Shown piece by piece: positions 17,479-25,733 of a stretch of 64,000 bases of DNA (the first letter of the stretch is position 1; the number at the start of each line of letters is the position of its first letter). The DNA is taken from assembly GCF_016741935.1 (NCBI RefSeq), contig NZ_JAERRG010000029.1:52288-116287 (forward strand), written 5' to 3'. A program made the position numbers and the translations under genes. The notes under the pieces are model-generated. The model did not search any database. It was given only the letters and a program-made list of their open reading frames with translations, and was not told the DNA's origin. The DNA comes from Streptomyces endocoffeicus. Its GTDB lineage: Bacteria; Actinomycetota; Actinomycetes; Streptomycetales; Streptomycetaceae.

Positions 17479-18303
17479 TCAGGTCGTCTTGTTGCGGAAC
17501 TTGCGCACCGCGAGCGGCGCCACGATCACCGTGATGGCCAGCGACCACAGCAGGGTCACCGTCATCGGTTCGGCCACCGCGCCATGGCCGCTGGTCAGCG
17601 CCCGTGCGACGTCCGCGAGCCGGGACAGCGGGTTGTACTCGGTGAAGGACCGCAGCCAGCCCGGCATAGTGGCGGTCGGGGCGAAGATGGACGAGCCGAA
17701 CTGGAGGGGCATCATCACCAGGAAGCCCATACCGCTGACCGCCTGCGGGGTGGGCAACGACATCCCCAGCAGCATGAAGATCCAGGTCAGCGAGGATCCG
17801 AAGACCAGGGCCAGCACCACCGCGGCCAACAGCTCCAGCGGCCCGGTCTTGAGCTCGAAGCCCATGATGAAGCCCATGATCAGCAGGATGATGGTGGACA
17901 CCAGCATCCGGCCGCACTCCACGACCAGCTTGGCTATCAGCACCGAGGAGCGGGCGATCGGCAGTGTGCGGAAGCGGTCCATGACGCCCTTGTTGAAGTC
18001 GTCATTGACGCCGCTGCCGATCGACATCGCGATGTTGAGCCCGCCCATCGCCATCAGGCCGGGAATGAAGTAGTTGACGTACTCGGAGCGGTTGCCGCCC
18101 GTCATCGCGCCGCCGAAGACATAGGTGAACAGCAGCGCGAAGACGATCGGCATGGCCAGGGCGTCGAACATCGCGAACGGTTCGTACCTGATCTGCATGA
18201 CGTTGCGCCGCACCAGCGCGCCGATGTGGCGCAGATTGGCGCGGAGGCCGATCCGGCCGTCGCTCTTTCCCCGCATGGGCGCGGTCATCGTGGCCGTACT
18301 CAC
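17479..18303 (-). CDS. ABC-2 type exporter permease (DrrB-like)
   Basis: A 274-residue membrane protein with about six helices. It opens with a cytoplasmic tail, then ANLRHIGALVRRNVMQIRYE, FDALAMPIVFALLFTYVFGG and NYFIPGLMAMGGLN, typical of the ABC-2 permease family that includes daunorubicin resistance protein DrrB. The GTG start overlaps the stop of the ATPase gene upstream (GTGA), so the two are co-translated and form one exporter for a drug or lipid-like compound. The substrate is unknown. Confidence 0.9.
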   Translation of the reverse strand: MSTATMTAPMRGKSDGRIGLRANLRHIGALVRRNVMQIRYEPFAMFDALAMPIVFALLFTYVFGGAMTGGNRSEYVNYFIPGLMAMGGLNIAMSIGSGVNDDFNKGVMDRFRTLPIARSSVLIAKLVVECGRMLVSTIILLIMGFIMGFELKTGPLELLAAVVLALVFGSSLTWIFMLLGMSLPTPQAVSGMGFLVMMPLQFGSSIFAPTATMPGWLRSFTEYNPLSRLADVARALTSGHGAVAEPMTVTLLWSLAITVIVAPLAVRKFRNKTT

Positions 18304-19337
18304 GCGGCGACCTCTTCCAGCGTCTTGTCGTCCTGCGGTGTGGATGCCTTCCGGCCGGTGATGGCCAGGAAGACCTCGTCCAGGCTGGGCAGATGGGTGT
18401 CGATCCCGGCGATCGCGAAACCCCGCTCGCCGAGCAGACCGATCAGGGCGGTCAGCTGCTCGTCGCTGGCGATGGGCACATTGACCAGGCCCTCCTCCAC
18501 ATCGGCGGTCGCGCCGCCGATGCCGTCGAGCCCCGCCTGGGTGATGGCGCCGACCATGCGGTGCAGCTCACCGGGGTCGGACGGGCGGATCTGCAGGGTG
18601 CGGCCGCCGATCTTGGCCCTGAGCTCGTTCACCCGGCCGTCGGCGATGACCCTGCCCCGGTCGATCACCGTCAGGTGGTCGGCGAGCTGCTCGGCCTCCT
18701 CCATGTACTGGGTGGTCAGCAGCACGGTGGCGCCGTCGGCGACCATCCCCCTGACCTCGTCCCACACCTCGTTACGGGCGTGCGGGTCCAGACCGGTCGT
18801 CGGCTCGTCCAGATAGAGCACCGAGGGCCGGCCGATCATGGACGCGGCCAGGTCGATCCGGCGGCGCATACCGCCGGAGTAGGTGTTCACGCGCCGCTTG
18901 CCGGCCTCGGTGAGCGAGAACCGCTCGAGCATGGTGTCCGCCCGCGAACGGGCTTCCTTACGGGAGAGATCGAGCAGCCGCCCGACCATGTAGAGGTTCT
19001 CCCAGCCGGAGAGCTTTGTGTCGACCGAGGCGTACTGCCCGGTCAGCCCGATGGTGCGGCGCAGCTGCCGGGGCTGGCGCACCACGTCGTACCCGGCCAC
19101 CACCGCGGTGCCGGCGTCCGGCACCAGCAGGGTGGACAGACACCGGACGAGTGTCGTCTTACCGGCGCCATTGGGGCCCAGCACCCCCAGGACGGTGCCC
19201 TCCGGCACGTCCAGATCCACTCCGTCGACGGCCTTGGTGTCACCGAAGTGCTTGACCAGCCCCCGAACTTCGACGGCGTTGCCGTCCCTGATCCTGTGTT
19301 CCCGTCGCGTCATGCCGCCCACGATGTCAGCCGTCAC
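18300..19337 (-). CDS. ABC exporter ATP-binding protein (DrrA-like)
   Basis: A 345-residue ATPase with Walker A LGPNGAGKTTLVR, Q-loop GLTGQYASVD, signature YSGGMRRR, Walker B VLYLDEPTTGLDP and the H-loop region. The C-terminal extension ending LPSLDEVFLAITGRKAS is the DrrA-type regulatory tail (CREEM-like region) that the permease needs. It pairs with the overlapping permease as a drug exporter. GTG 19337 gives the longest form; ATG 19313 is an equally good start because neither has a strong ribosome binding site. Confidence 0.92.
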   Translation of the reverse strand: MTADIVGGMTRREHRIRDGNAVEVRGLVKHFGDTKAVDGVDLDVPEGTVLGVLGPNGAGKTTLVRCLSTLLVPDAGTAVVAGYDVVRQPRQLRRTIGLTGQYASVDTKLSGWENLYMVGRLLDLSRKEARSRADTMLERFSLTEAGKRRVNTYSGGMRRRIDLAASMIGRPSVLYLDEPTTGLDPHARNEVWDEVRGMVADGATVLLTTQYMEEAEQLADHLTVIDRGRVIADGRVNELRAKIGGRTLQIRPSDPGELHRMVGAITQAGLDGIGGATADVEEGLVNVPIASDEQLTALIGLLGERGFAIAGIDTHLPSLDEVFLAITGRKASTPQDDKTLEEVAA

Positions 19338-19360
19338 CGACAGACCGCCGACAAGCGGCA

Positions 19361-19396
19361 GACAGCCCGCCGACGGGGGAAGATCGGCGGGCTGTC
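19361..19396 (-). terminator. hairpin downstream of panB
   Basis: GACAGCCCGCCGA (19361-19373) and TCGGCGGGCTGTC (19384-19396) form a perfect 13-bp stem with a 10-nt loop. It lies 17 bp past the panB stop in the direction of transcription and before the ABC exporter. Confidence 0.85.
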
Positions 19397-19412
19397 GTTG
19401 TACCGCGGTGGC

Positions 19413-20273
19413 TCAGTGGAAGGAGTGCTCCTCGGCCGGGTACGCCCCGCCGACGACGTCCTCCGCGTAGGCCCGCGCCGCGTCGCCCAGGCCCTGGCGC
19501 AGCTCGGCGTACTGCTTGACGAAACGCGGCACCCGGCCGTCGGTCATGCCCGCCATGTCCGTCCACACCAGCACCTGGGCGTCGCAGTCGCCACCGGCGC
19601 CGATGCCGACGGTGGCGATGTGCAGCGACCGCGTCACCTCGGCGGCCAGCTCGGCCGGGACCAGCTCCAGGACGACCGCGAAGGCGCCCGCGTCCTGGAC
19701 CGCCTTGGCGTCCCGCAGCAGCTGCTGGGCCGCCTCCTCGCCGCGCCCCTGGACCGGGTAGCCGCCGTAGGCGTTGACGGACTGCGGGGTCAGGCCGATG
19801 TGCGCCATGACCGGGATACCGGACTGGACCAGCAGCTCGATCTGGTGGGCGGAGCGCTCCCCGCCCTCCAGCTTCACCGCGCCCACGCCCGCCTCCTTGA
19901 CCAGCCGGGTGGCGTTCCGCAGCGCCTGGACCGGGCCCTCCTGGTACGAGCCGAAGGGCAGGTCGCCGACGACGAGGGCGCGCCGGGTGCCGCGGACCAC
20001 GGCGGCGGACAGCAGCGTCATCTCGTCCATGGTGACGGGCACGGTGGACTCGTAGCCCAGATGGCAGTTGCCCATCGAGTCGCCGACCAGCAGCACCGGG
20101 ATGCCCGCCTGGTCGAAGACGGACGCGGTCATCGCGTCGTAGGCGGTGAGCATCGGCCACTTCTCGGCGCGCTCCTTGGCGGCGGCGATGTCACGGACGG
20201 TGATGCGGCGGGAGCCCGTGCCCCCGTAGAGCGCCTTCTCGGACTGCTTTCGCGCAGGACTGACGTGCGTCAT
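19413..20273 (-). CDS. panB: 3-methyl-2-oxobutanoate hydroxymethyltransferase
   Basis: This 286-residue enzyme adds a hydroxymethyl group from 5,10-methylenetetrahydrofolate to alpha-ketoisovalerate, the first step to pantothenate and coenzyme A. Diagnostic stretches are KWPMLTAYDAMTASVFDQAG, LLVGDSMGNCHLGYEST (metal-binding Asp), AGVGAVKLEGG and VMAHIGLTPQSVNAYGGYPV. The length fits the family (about 265-290), with an actinobacterial N-terminal extension of about 25 residues. It is monocistronic, flanked by a terminator downstream and by a divergent MFS exporter upstream. Confidence 0.97.
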   Translation of the reverse strand: MTHVSPARKQSEKALYGGTGSRRITVRDIAAAKERAEKWPMLTAYDAMTASVFDQAGIPVLLVGDSMGNCHLGYESTVPVTMDEMTLLSAAVVRGTRRALVVGDLPFGSYQEGPVQALRNATRLVKEAGVGAVKLEGGERSAHQIELLVQSGIPVMAHIGLTPQSVNAYGGYPVQGRGEEAAQQLLRDAKAVQDAGAFAVVLELVPAELAAEVTRSLHIATVGIGAGGDCDAQVLVWTDMAGMTDGRVPRFVKQYAELRQGLGDAARAYAEDVVGGAYPAEEHSFH

Positions 20274-20387
20274 CGCTACGGCTCCTGTTCATCATCTCGA
20301 GGCGCCCTGACGGCGTCCCCGGACCAACCCCATGCTGGCACGGCTCCTGCCGGGGCGAAAGTGGGCCCGGATCGCAAAGATTTTCCA

Positions 20388-20406
20388 ATACGAGACGGTC
20401 TCGTAT
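20388..20406. promoter_or_regulatory. TetR-type operator within the promoter of the QacA-type exporter
   Basis: ATACGAGAC-G-GTCTCGTAT is a perfect 19-bp inverted repeat. It lies between a possible -35 TTTTCC (20381-20386) and a -10 TATCGT (20404-20409, TAnnnT type) with 17-bp spacing, so a bound protein would block RNA polymerase. The TetR gene at 22053 is co-transcribed with the exporter and is the obvious ligand-responsive repressor. Confidence 0.8.
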
Positions 20407-20430
20407 CGTAAGTCGCCTAGCCTGGGCGGC

Positions 20431-22056
20431 ATGGCAACCTCACCCAGCGCCCAGGGCGCGCCGGCCGAGTCCGGTGTCCCGGAGGCGATCCACCGCAGAC
20501 GCTGGGCGATCCTCGTCGTCCTGATGTTCAGCGTGCTGGTCGTCGTCCTCGACAACTCGATACTCAACGTGGCGATGAAGACCATCGCCTCGCCGAAGCC
20601 CACCGGGCTCGGCGCCACCCAGAGCCAGCTCGAGTGGGCGATCAACTCCTACACGCTGGTCTTCGCCGGGCTGCTGTTCACCGCGGGGATCCTCGGCGAC
20701 CGGATCGGCCGTAAGAAGGTCCTGCTCGGCGGGATGGCGGTGTTCGGCATGGGCTCGGTGCTCGCCGCCTTCTCCGGATCGCCCGGTGAACTCATCGGCT
20801 TCCGGGCGCTCATGGGCCTCGGCGCCGCCTTCGTGATGCCCGCGACCCTCGCCATCCTGGTCAATGTCTTCGAACGCGAGGAGCAGGCCAAGGCGATCGG
20901 CATCTGGGTCGCCGCGGTGGGGCTGGCCATCGCCATCGGCCCGATCACCGGCGGAGTGCTGCTCGAGCACTTCTGGTGGGGTTCGGTCTTCTTCGTCAAT
21001 GTGCCGATCGTGATCGTCGGACTGATCGCGATGGTGGTGCTCGTCCCCGACTCCAGGGACCCCGCGCCCGGCCGGGTGGACCCGCTGGGCGTACTGCTGT
21101 CCGTCGTCGGGCTCGTCCTGCTGGTCTACGGCATCATCAAGGGCGGCCAGCTCGCGGACTTCACCGACGCCCAGGTGCTGGGCTCGATCGCCGCCGGGCT
21201 CGCCGTCCTGGGCCTGTTCGTGGTGCACGAGAAGCGCAGCGACCACCCGGCCATCGATATCGGCTACTTCCGCAACCCCGCCTTCTCCGCCGCCATCGCC
21301 GCCGTCGCCCTGGTCTTCTTCGCCCTCATGGGCGTGACCTTCTTCATGGTCTTCTACACCCAGAGCGTGCGCGGCTACAGCGCCCTCGAATCCGGGTTGC
21401 TGATCCTGCCGCTGGCCGTGGCGCAGCTGATCTTCGCCCCGCGCGCCCGGCTGGTCGTCGAGCGGTTCGGCGCCCGCGCGGTGTGCACCGGCGGGATGCT
21501 GCTGGTGGCCGCCACCATGTCGGGGTTCCTGCTGCTGGGCGTGGACACCCCGATCGTCGTGCTCGAGGTGCTGTTCTTCGCCCAGGGCACCGGAATGGCG
21601 CATATCATGCCGCCGGTGACCACCGGGATCATGCAGGCGCTGCCGCGCCAGAAGGCCGGCTCCGGCTCGGCGCTCAACAACACCTTCCGGCAGGTCGGGG
21701 GCGCGCTCGGGGTCGCGGTGCTGGGCTCTGTGCTCTCCACCGCCTACCGCGACCGGATCCGGGACACCCTGGCCGCCGTGCCCGGACTGCCCGACTCCGT
21801 ACAGCGCTCGGCGGGCGAGTCCGTCGAGGCCACCATGGGGGTCGCCGAGAAGCTCGGGCCCAGGGGCCAGGCGCTGGTGGGCCCGGCCCAGGACGCCTTC
21901 GTCCACGCCATGCACATCACCGCCCTCGGCTCGGCGGGCGTCGCCGTCCTCGGCGCGCTGGTCGTCCTGGCCTTCCTGCCCGGCAAGGAAGGTCCCGGCC
22001 GGGCCCCCGACGACGGGCGGGCGCATCCACGGGAGGAGGCGTCGGCCGGCCAATGA
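20431..22056 (+). CDS. MFS drug exporter, 14-TM DHA2 (EmrB/QacA) family
   Basis: A 541-residue proton-driven exporter with about 14 membrane helices. After a cytoplasmic tail it reads RRRWAILVVLMFSVLVVVLD with the family's conserved Asp in helix 1, then the motif A loop DRIGRKKVLLGG and motif C-like AVGLAIAIGPITGGVLL. The family confers resistance to dyes, quaternary compounds or the cell's own antibiotics. The ATG at 20431 was chosen because it follows the promoter and the hydrophobic domain starts soon after. It overlaps the TetR gene by four bases, so exporter and repressor are made together in a self-limiting circuit. Confidence 0.92.
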   Translation: MATSPSAQGAPAESGVPEAIHRRRWAILVVLMFSVLVVVLDNSILNVAMKTIASPKPTGLGATQSQLEWAINSYTLVFAGLLFTAGILGDRIGRKKVLLGGMAVFGMGSVLAAFSGSPGELIGFRALMGLGAAFVMPATLAILVNVFEREEQAKAIGIWVAAVGLAIAIGPITGGVLLEHFWWGSVFFVNVPIVIVGLIAMVVLVPDSRDPAPGRVDPLGVLLSVVGLVLLVYGIIKGGQLADFTDAQVLGSIAAGLAVLGLFVVHEKRSDHPAIDIGYFRNPAFSAAIAAVALVFFALMGVTFFMVFYTQSVRGYSALESGLLILPLAVAQLIFAPRARLVVERFGARAVCTGGMLLVAATMSGFLLLGVDTPIVVLEVLFFAQGTGMAHIMPPVTTGIMQALPRQKAGSGSALNNTFRQVGGALGVAVLGSVLSTAYRDRIRDTLAAVPGLPDSVQRSAGESVEATMGVAEKLGPRGQALVGPAQDAFVHAMHITALGSAGVAVLGALVVLAFLPGKEGPGRAPDDGRAHPREEASAGQ

Positions 22057-22661
22057 GCGCACCCGAGAGCTCCGCGCCCAGGCTCCGCGGCCGCCCCCGC
22101 AGCCCCGCCACCGACGCCGCGATCATCGAGGCCGCGCTGCGGCTGCTGGAGGAGGGCGCCTCGGTCGGCGGTCTTTCGATCGAGGGGATCGCCCGCGAGG
22201 CGGGGGTCGGCAAGGCCACCGTCTACCGCCGCTGGCCCGGTAAGGACGCGCTGATGCTCGATGTGCTGCGCTCCCTGGAGGAGCCCAGCCCCGAGCCGGC
22301 CGGGGTCTCGGTGCGCGACGACCTCGTCGCCATCCTGGAGTTCATGCGCCGGCGCGGGCTCGCCAAGCGCAACTCCGCCCTGCTGCGCAGCGTCATCACC
22401 CAGATGCACGCGCACAAGGAGCTGTGGCGGGCCTACGACGAGAACGTCATAGCGGCCCGCCGCGCGAGCCTGCGCGCCGTACTGCGGCGGGGCCGGGAGA
22501 GCGGTGAGATCCGCGCCGACGTGGACCCGGAGCTGCTCGCCGACCTCTTCACCGGCCCGATGCTCGCCCGCGCCATGCTCCACGAGTGGAAGGAGCTGCC
22601 CGAGGGGCTGGCCGAACGGATCGTCGACACGGTCCTCGAAGGGGTCTCCCCACGCCATTGA
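22053..22661 (+). CDS. TetR-family repressor of the upstream exporter
   Basis: A 202-residue regulator. The N-terminal HTH spans about 14-65 (RGRPRSPATDAAIIEAALRL, EGIAREAGVGKATVYRRWPG), followed by a helical ligand-binding domain. Its ATG overlaps the exporter's stop codon. The 19-bp palindrome in the exporter promoter is the probable binding site, released when a drug is bound. The C-terminal domain ending FTGPMLARAMLHEWKELPEG resembles TetR_C groups linked to MFS pumps. Confidence 0.92.
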   Translation: MSAPESSAPRLRGRPRSPATDAAIIEAALRLLEEGASVGGLSIEGIAREAGVGKATVYRRWPGKDALMLDVLRSLEEPSPEPAGVSVRDDLVAILEFMRRRGLAKRNSALLRSVITQMHAHKELWRAYDENVIAARRASLRAVLRRGRESGEIRADVDPELLADLFTGPMLARAMLHEWKELPEGLAERIVDTVLEGVSPRH

Positions 22662-22694
22662 GCTCCGCTGAGCTCCGCTGAACTCCGCTGAGCG
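22660..22694. repeat. 10-bp tandem repeat after the TetR gene
   Basis: GAGCTCCGCT is repeated twice, then GAACTCCGCT and GAGCGG follow. It begins at the TetR stop codon; no function is evident. Confidence 0.7.
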
Positions 22695-22867
22695 GTTTGT
22701 GCCTGTTGTGTCACAACACCCCCTCCCGGGCCGGGATGTGGAACTCGGGGCCGTCGCCCCATCGTCCTCGGACGGGGAGCACCCCACCGGGGGCGTCGGG
22801 AAAAGCCCTGGTCATCACCTAGGGTCGTAGTCCAAGGCGCGGCAGTTGAGGCAGTGAGGGACAGCGA

Positions 22868-23896
22868 ATGACGCAGGCGCACACGCAGGAGACGGGACAG
22901 CTCGGGGACGACGCGCCCCAGCAATCGGGCTCCCGGATCGGCCGCCTGTTCGACCGGCTCCGGAACGATCGCGGCATCTGGCGGCGCGGACTGGTGCTGG
23001 CGGCGATCGCGGTCCTGCTCGCCCTGGTCATGATCTTCCACGCCGACATCCCCAACCGGGTGGGCAACCTCGGCTCGCTGCTGGAGACGTTCCTGCCGTG
23101 GCTGGGCCTGTTCCTTCCGGTGCTGCTGGTGCTCGGTCTGGTGCGGCGGTCGGCGAGCGCCGTGCTGGCGCTGGTGCTGCCCGTCGCCGTCTGGCTGAAC
23201 CTCTTCGGCGGGCTGATGTTCTCCGACAAGTCCGGCAGCGGCGGTGAGCTGACCGTCGTCACCCACAACGTCAACGCGGAGAACGCCGATCCGACCGGCA
23301 CCGCGAAGGACGTGGCCGCCTCGGGCGCCGATGTGGTGGCCCTGGAGGAGCTGACGGACTCGGCCGTGCCGACGTACGAGCGGGCCCTGGCCGGCACCTA
23401 CCGCTACCACACCGTGCAGGGCACGGTGGGGCTGTGGAGCAAGTACCCGCTGTCCGGCACCAAGCCGGTGGACATCAAGCTGGGCTGGACCCGGGCGCTG
23501 CGCACCGCCGTCGCCACCCCGCGCGGTGAGGTCGGCGTCTATGTGGCCCATCTGCCCTCGGTGCGGGTGAAGTTCAACGCGGGCTTCACCGCCGGGCAGC
23601 GCGACGACAGCGCCGAGGCGCTGGGCCAGGCCATCGCCCGGGAGCCGCTGAAGAAGGTGATCCTGCTCGGCGATCTGAACGGCACCATGAACGACCGTGC
23701 GCTCGCCCCCGTCACCGCGCAGATGCGGTCCGCCCAGGGCGCGGCGGGCGACGGCTTCGGCTTCAGCTGGCCCGCCTCGTTCCCGATGGCGCGGATCGAC
23801 CAGATCATGGTGCGGGGGCTGGATCCGGTCTCGGCGTGGGCGCTGCCCAGGACCGGCAGCGATCACCTTCCGCTGGCGGCGTCGGTCGACTACTGA
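22868..23896 (+). CDS. membrane-anchored endonuclease/exonuclease/phosphatase-family protein
   Basis: A 342-residue protein with an N-terminal soluble tail, three hydrophobic helices (about 42-125, including GLVLAAIAVLLALVMIFHAD and LPWLGLFLPVLLVLGL), and an extracytoplasmic EEP domain. EEP motifs present are THNVNAEN, metal-binding Glu in VVALEELTDS, ILLGDLNGTMND, and the terminal GSDHLPLAA with catalytic His. Family members cut nucleic acids or hydrolyse phosphodiester/phosphomonoester lipids; secreted actinobacterial members are poorly characterised. GAGGGA precedes the ATG. It stands alone. Confidence 0.85.
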   Translation: MTQAHTQETGQLGDDAPQQSGSRIGRLFDRLRNDRGIWRRGLVLAAIAVLLALVMIFHADIPNRVGNLGSLLETFLPWLGLFLPVLLVLGLVRRSASAVLALVLPVAVWLNLFGGLMFSDKSGSGGELTVVTHNVNAENADPTGTAKDVAASGADVVALEELTDSAVPTYERALAGTYRYHTVQGTVGLWSKYPLSGTKPVDIKLGWTRALRTAVATPRGEVGVYVAHLPSVRVKFNAGFTAGQRDDSAEALGQAIAREPLKKVILLGDLNGTMNDRALAPVTAQMRSAQGAAGDGFGFSWPASFPMARIDQIMVRGLDPVSAWALPRTGSDHLPLAASVDY

Positions 23897-23905
23897 GCCC
23901 TGCCT

Positions 23906-23969
23906 CTACGGAGCCGCGCTGCTACGGAGCCGTGCCGCTACTGGGCCGTGCCGCTACGGAGCCGCGCTG
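23906..23969. repeat. four tandem 16-bp repeats
   Basis: CTACGGAGCCGCGCTG is repeated at 23906, 23922, 23938 and 23954 with a few changes in the middle copies; copies 1 and 4 are identical. It lies directly after the EEP gene stop. Confidence 0.85.
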
Positions 23970-23980
23970 CTCGGGGCCGT

Positions 23981-24007
23981 CGGGTGACATAGCTCACGGG
24001 TCACCCG
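23981..24007 (+). terminator. hairpin downstream of the EEP gene
   Basis: CGGGTGAC and GTCACCCG form a perfect 8-bp stem around an 11-nt loop, 85 bp beyond the EEP stop and before the promoter of the next MFS gene. Confidence 0.55.
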
Positions 24008-24069
24008 GCGAGATCTTACGTGCCGTTCATCTTGGGGATCTCCTCGGGAACATTCTGCGTGAGAGACTT

Positions 24070-24086
24070 TGTTCAGCTAGAGAACA
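24070..24086. promoter_or_regulatory. operator-like inverted repeat upstream of the second MFS exporter
   Basis: TGTTC-AGCTAGA-GAACA has 5-bp arms in an unusually AT-rich stretch (24040-24128) before the MFS start at 24129. A third GAACAT half-site occurs at 24051. It looks like a regulated promoter region, but no regulator gene is adjacent. Confidence 0.4.
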
Positions 24087-24128
24087 TACGCATCCCTGCA
24101 CGTTTCTCCTTCGTTTGAAAGGTCTCTC

Positions 24129-25334
24129 ATGCCCCTGGCCCTGCTCGCCCTTGCTGTGAGCGCCTTCGGCATTGGTACTACCGAATTCGTGATGATGGGC
24201 CTGCTGCCCAATGTCGCGAATGATCTGGACACCTCGGTGCCCACGGCCGGATACCTCGTCTCCGCCTACGCCATCGGAGTCGTGGTGGGCGCTCCGCTGC
24301 TGACCGCCCTCGGTTCCCGTATCCCGCGCAAGCGGATGCTCGTGTTGCTCATGGCGCTCTTCACGGTGGGCAACCTCGCCTCCGCCCTCGCCCCCAACTT
24401 CGGGCTGCTGATCGCGGGACGGGTGCTCGCCGGGCTGCCCCACGGCGCGTTCTTCGGCGTCGGCGCGGTGGTCGCCGCGCGGCTGGTGACCGAGGACCGG
24501 CGGGCCCGCGCGGTCGCCACCATGTTCCTCGGGCTGACCATCGCCAACATCGTCGGCGTCCCCGTCGCCACCCTGCTCGGCCAGAACCTCGGCTGGCGCG
24601 CGACCTTCCTGGTCGTCGCCGCGATCGGCGTGGTCGCCATGGCCGCGCTCGCCCGGCTCGTCCCGCAGATCTCCCACGGGCAGCACGGCGGGCTGCGCCA
24701 GGAACTCGGCGCGCTGCGCGACCGCCAGGTGCTGCTGGGGCTGCTCACCGCCGTCTTCGGCTTCGCCGGTGTCTTCGCCGTCTACAGCTACCTCGCCTCG
24801 ATGATGACCGAGGTCACCGGGTTCGGTGAGTCGACGGTCACCCTGGTGCTGGCGCTGTTCGGCATCGGCATGACCCTGGGCGCCCTCGCCGCCGGCCCGC
24901 TCACCGACCGGGCGCTGCGGCCCACGCTCTACGGCTCGCTGGCGGCGCTGGCCGTCGTCCTCGTGGCCTTCGACTTCACGGTGCATGTGAAGTGGGCGGC
25001 GCTGCTGTCGGTCGTGGTGCTGGGCGCGGTCGGCTTCATGACCACCACCCCGCTCCAGATGCTGGTGATGAACAAGGCCCAGCACGCCCCGACGCTGGCC
25101 TCCGCCTCCAACCACTCCGCCTTCAACCTGGCCAACGCCGGTGGCGCGTGGCTCGGCGGCGTCGCCATCGCGGCGGGCTGGGGCTGGACCTCCCCGACGC
25201 TGGTCGGCGCGGTGCTCGCGGTGATCGGCCTCGCGATCGCCCTGATCGCGGGCCTGACCGACCGCACTCCGGCGAGCGGGTCGCGGGTCGTTGCGAGCAG
25301 TGAGTCGCTGCCGCAGTTGTCCGAGGTGGGCTGA
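24129..25334 (+). CDS. MFS exporter, DHA1 (AraJ/Cml-type) family
   Basis: A 401-residue, 12-helix drug:proton antiporter. It opens MPLALLALAVSAFGIGTTEF, with VMMGLLPNVANDL and the helix 4-5 segments typical of the AraJ/chloramphenicol-efflux group. GAAAGG lies well placed before the ATG. There is no cytoplasmic N-tail, so the first helix starts at residue 1. The substrate could be chloramphenicol or an unrelated compound; sequence alone does not decide. It is monocistronic and convergent with nadE. Confidence 0.87.
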   Translation: MPLALLALAVSAFGIGTTEFVMMGLLPNVANDLDTSVPTAGYLVSAYAIGVVVGAPLLTALGSRIPRKRMLVLLMALFTVGNLASALAPNFGLLIAGRVLAGLPHGAFFGVGAVVAARLVTEDRRARAVATMFLGLTIANIVGVPVATLLGQNLGWRATFLVVAAIGVVAMAALARLVPQISHGQHGGLRQELGALRDRQVLLGLLTAVFGFAGVFAVYSYLASMMTEVTGFGESTVTLVLALFGIGMTLGALAAGPLTDRALRPTLYGSLAALAVVLVAFDFTVHVKWAALLSVVVLGAVGFMTTTPLQMLVMNKAQHAPTLASASNHSAFNLANAGGAWLGGVAIAAGWGWTSPTLVGAVLAVIGLAIALIAGLTDRTPASGSRVVASSESLPQLSEVG

Positions 25335-25355
25335 GGTACGGGGGTCCGGGGGGGC

Positions 25356-25551
25356 TTTCCCCTCCCCGCCCCTTCCCGTTACCAGGGGCGAAGCCCCTGG
25401 CACCCCAGGGGTCCCTGGCACCCCAGAGGTTCTGGACACCCCAGAGGGTTCCTGGGACCCAAGGACCCCAGGGGCGAAGCCCCTGGTCCGGGGTCTGGGG
25501 CGGAGCCCCAGTTTCGGGAAGGGGCGGGGAGGGGAGTAGCCCGCCGCAGGC
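25356..25551. repeat. long palindromic intergenic element (copy 2)
   Basis: The left arm TTTCCCCTCCCCGCCCCTTC pairs with GAAGGGGCGGGGAGGGG near 25518-25534, followed by AGCCCGCCGCAGGCG. Between them are direct repeats based on CACCCCAGAGGTTCTGG and two copies of the hairpin CAGGGGCGAAGCCCCTGG. It lies between convergent MFS and nadE genes. Confidence 0.8.
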
Positions 25552-25596
25552 GTTAGGATCCGCTGGACCTAAGCGCTCCGCTGGAAGTGGCCTGAG

Positions 25597-25664
25597 CTGC
25601 TGTCGACCGTCTGCGGCGCCGTCGTGGCTGGTCGCGCAGTTCCCCGCGCCCCTTCGGGGCGCCT
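25597..25664. repeat. widespread Streptomyces intergenic motif ending in a hairpin
   Basis: This stretch contains CTGGTCGCGCAGTTCCCCGC followed by the hairpin GCGCCCC-TTC-GGGGCGC (25646-25662). I recall this sequence as very frequent between Streptomyces genes. It is 70 bp past the nadE stop and may terminate nadE transcription. Confidence 0.65.
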
Positions 25665-25733
25665 CCGAACCGCAGGGCTTGGGCCACGCGGCGGAGCCGC
25701 ACAGGGCGCCGCGCGTAACGCGGCCCAAGAGCC

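Noticed and set aside
13928..17917. A 1329-codon open frame antisense to the AfsR-like regulator
   Set aside because: It runs through a gene with clear domains, crosses a perfect terminator and has Gly/Arg/Gln-rich sequence with no motif. It is a product of third-position GC bias.
20440..22062. A 540-codon frame antisense to the QacA-type exporter
   Set aside because: Composition is Asp/Gly/His/Gln-rich with no domain; the sense strand encodes a complete transporter.
24000..24128. Riboswitch or attenuator leader before the MFS exporter
   Set aside because: Only one short hairpin and a DNA palindrome are visible; no conserved aptamer pattern or leader peptide was recognised.
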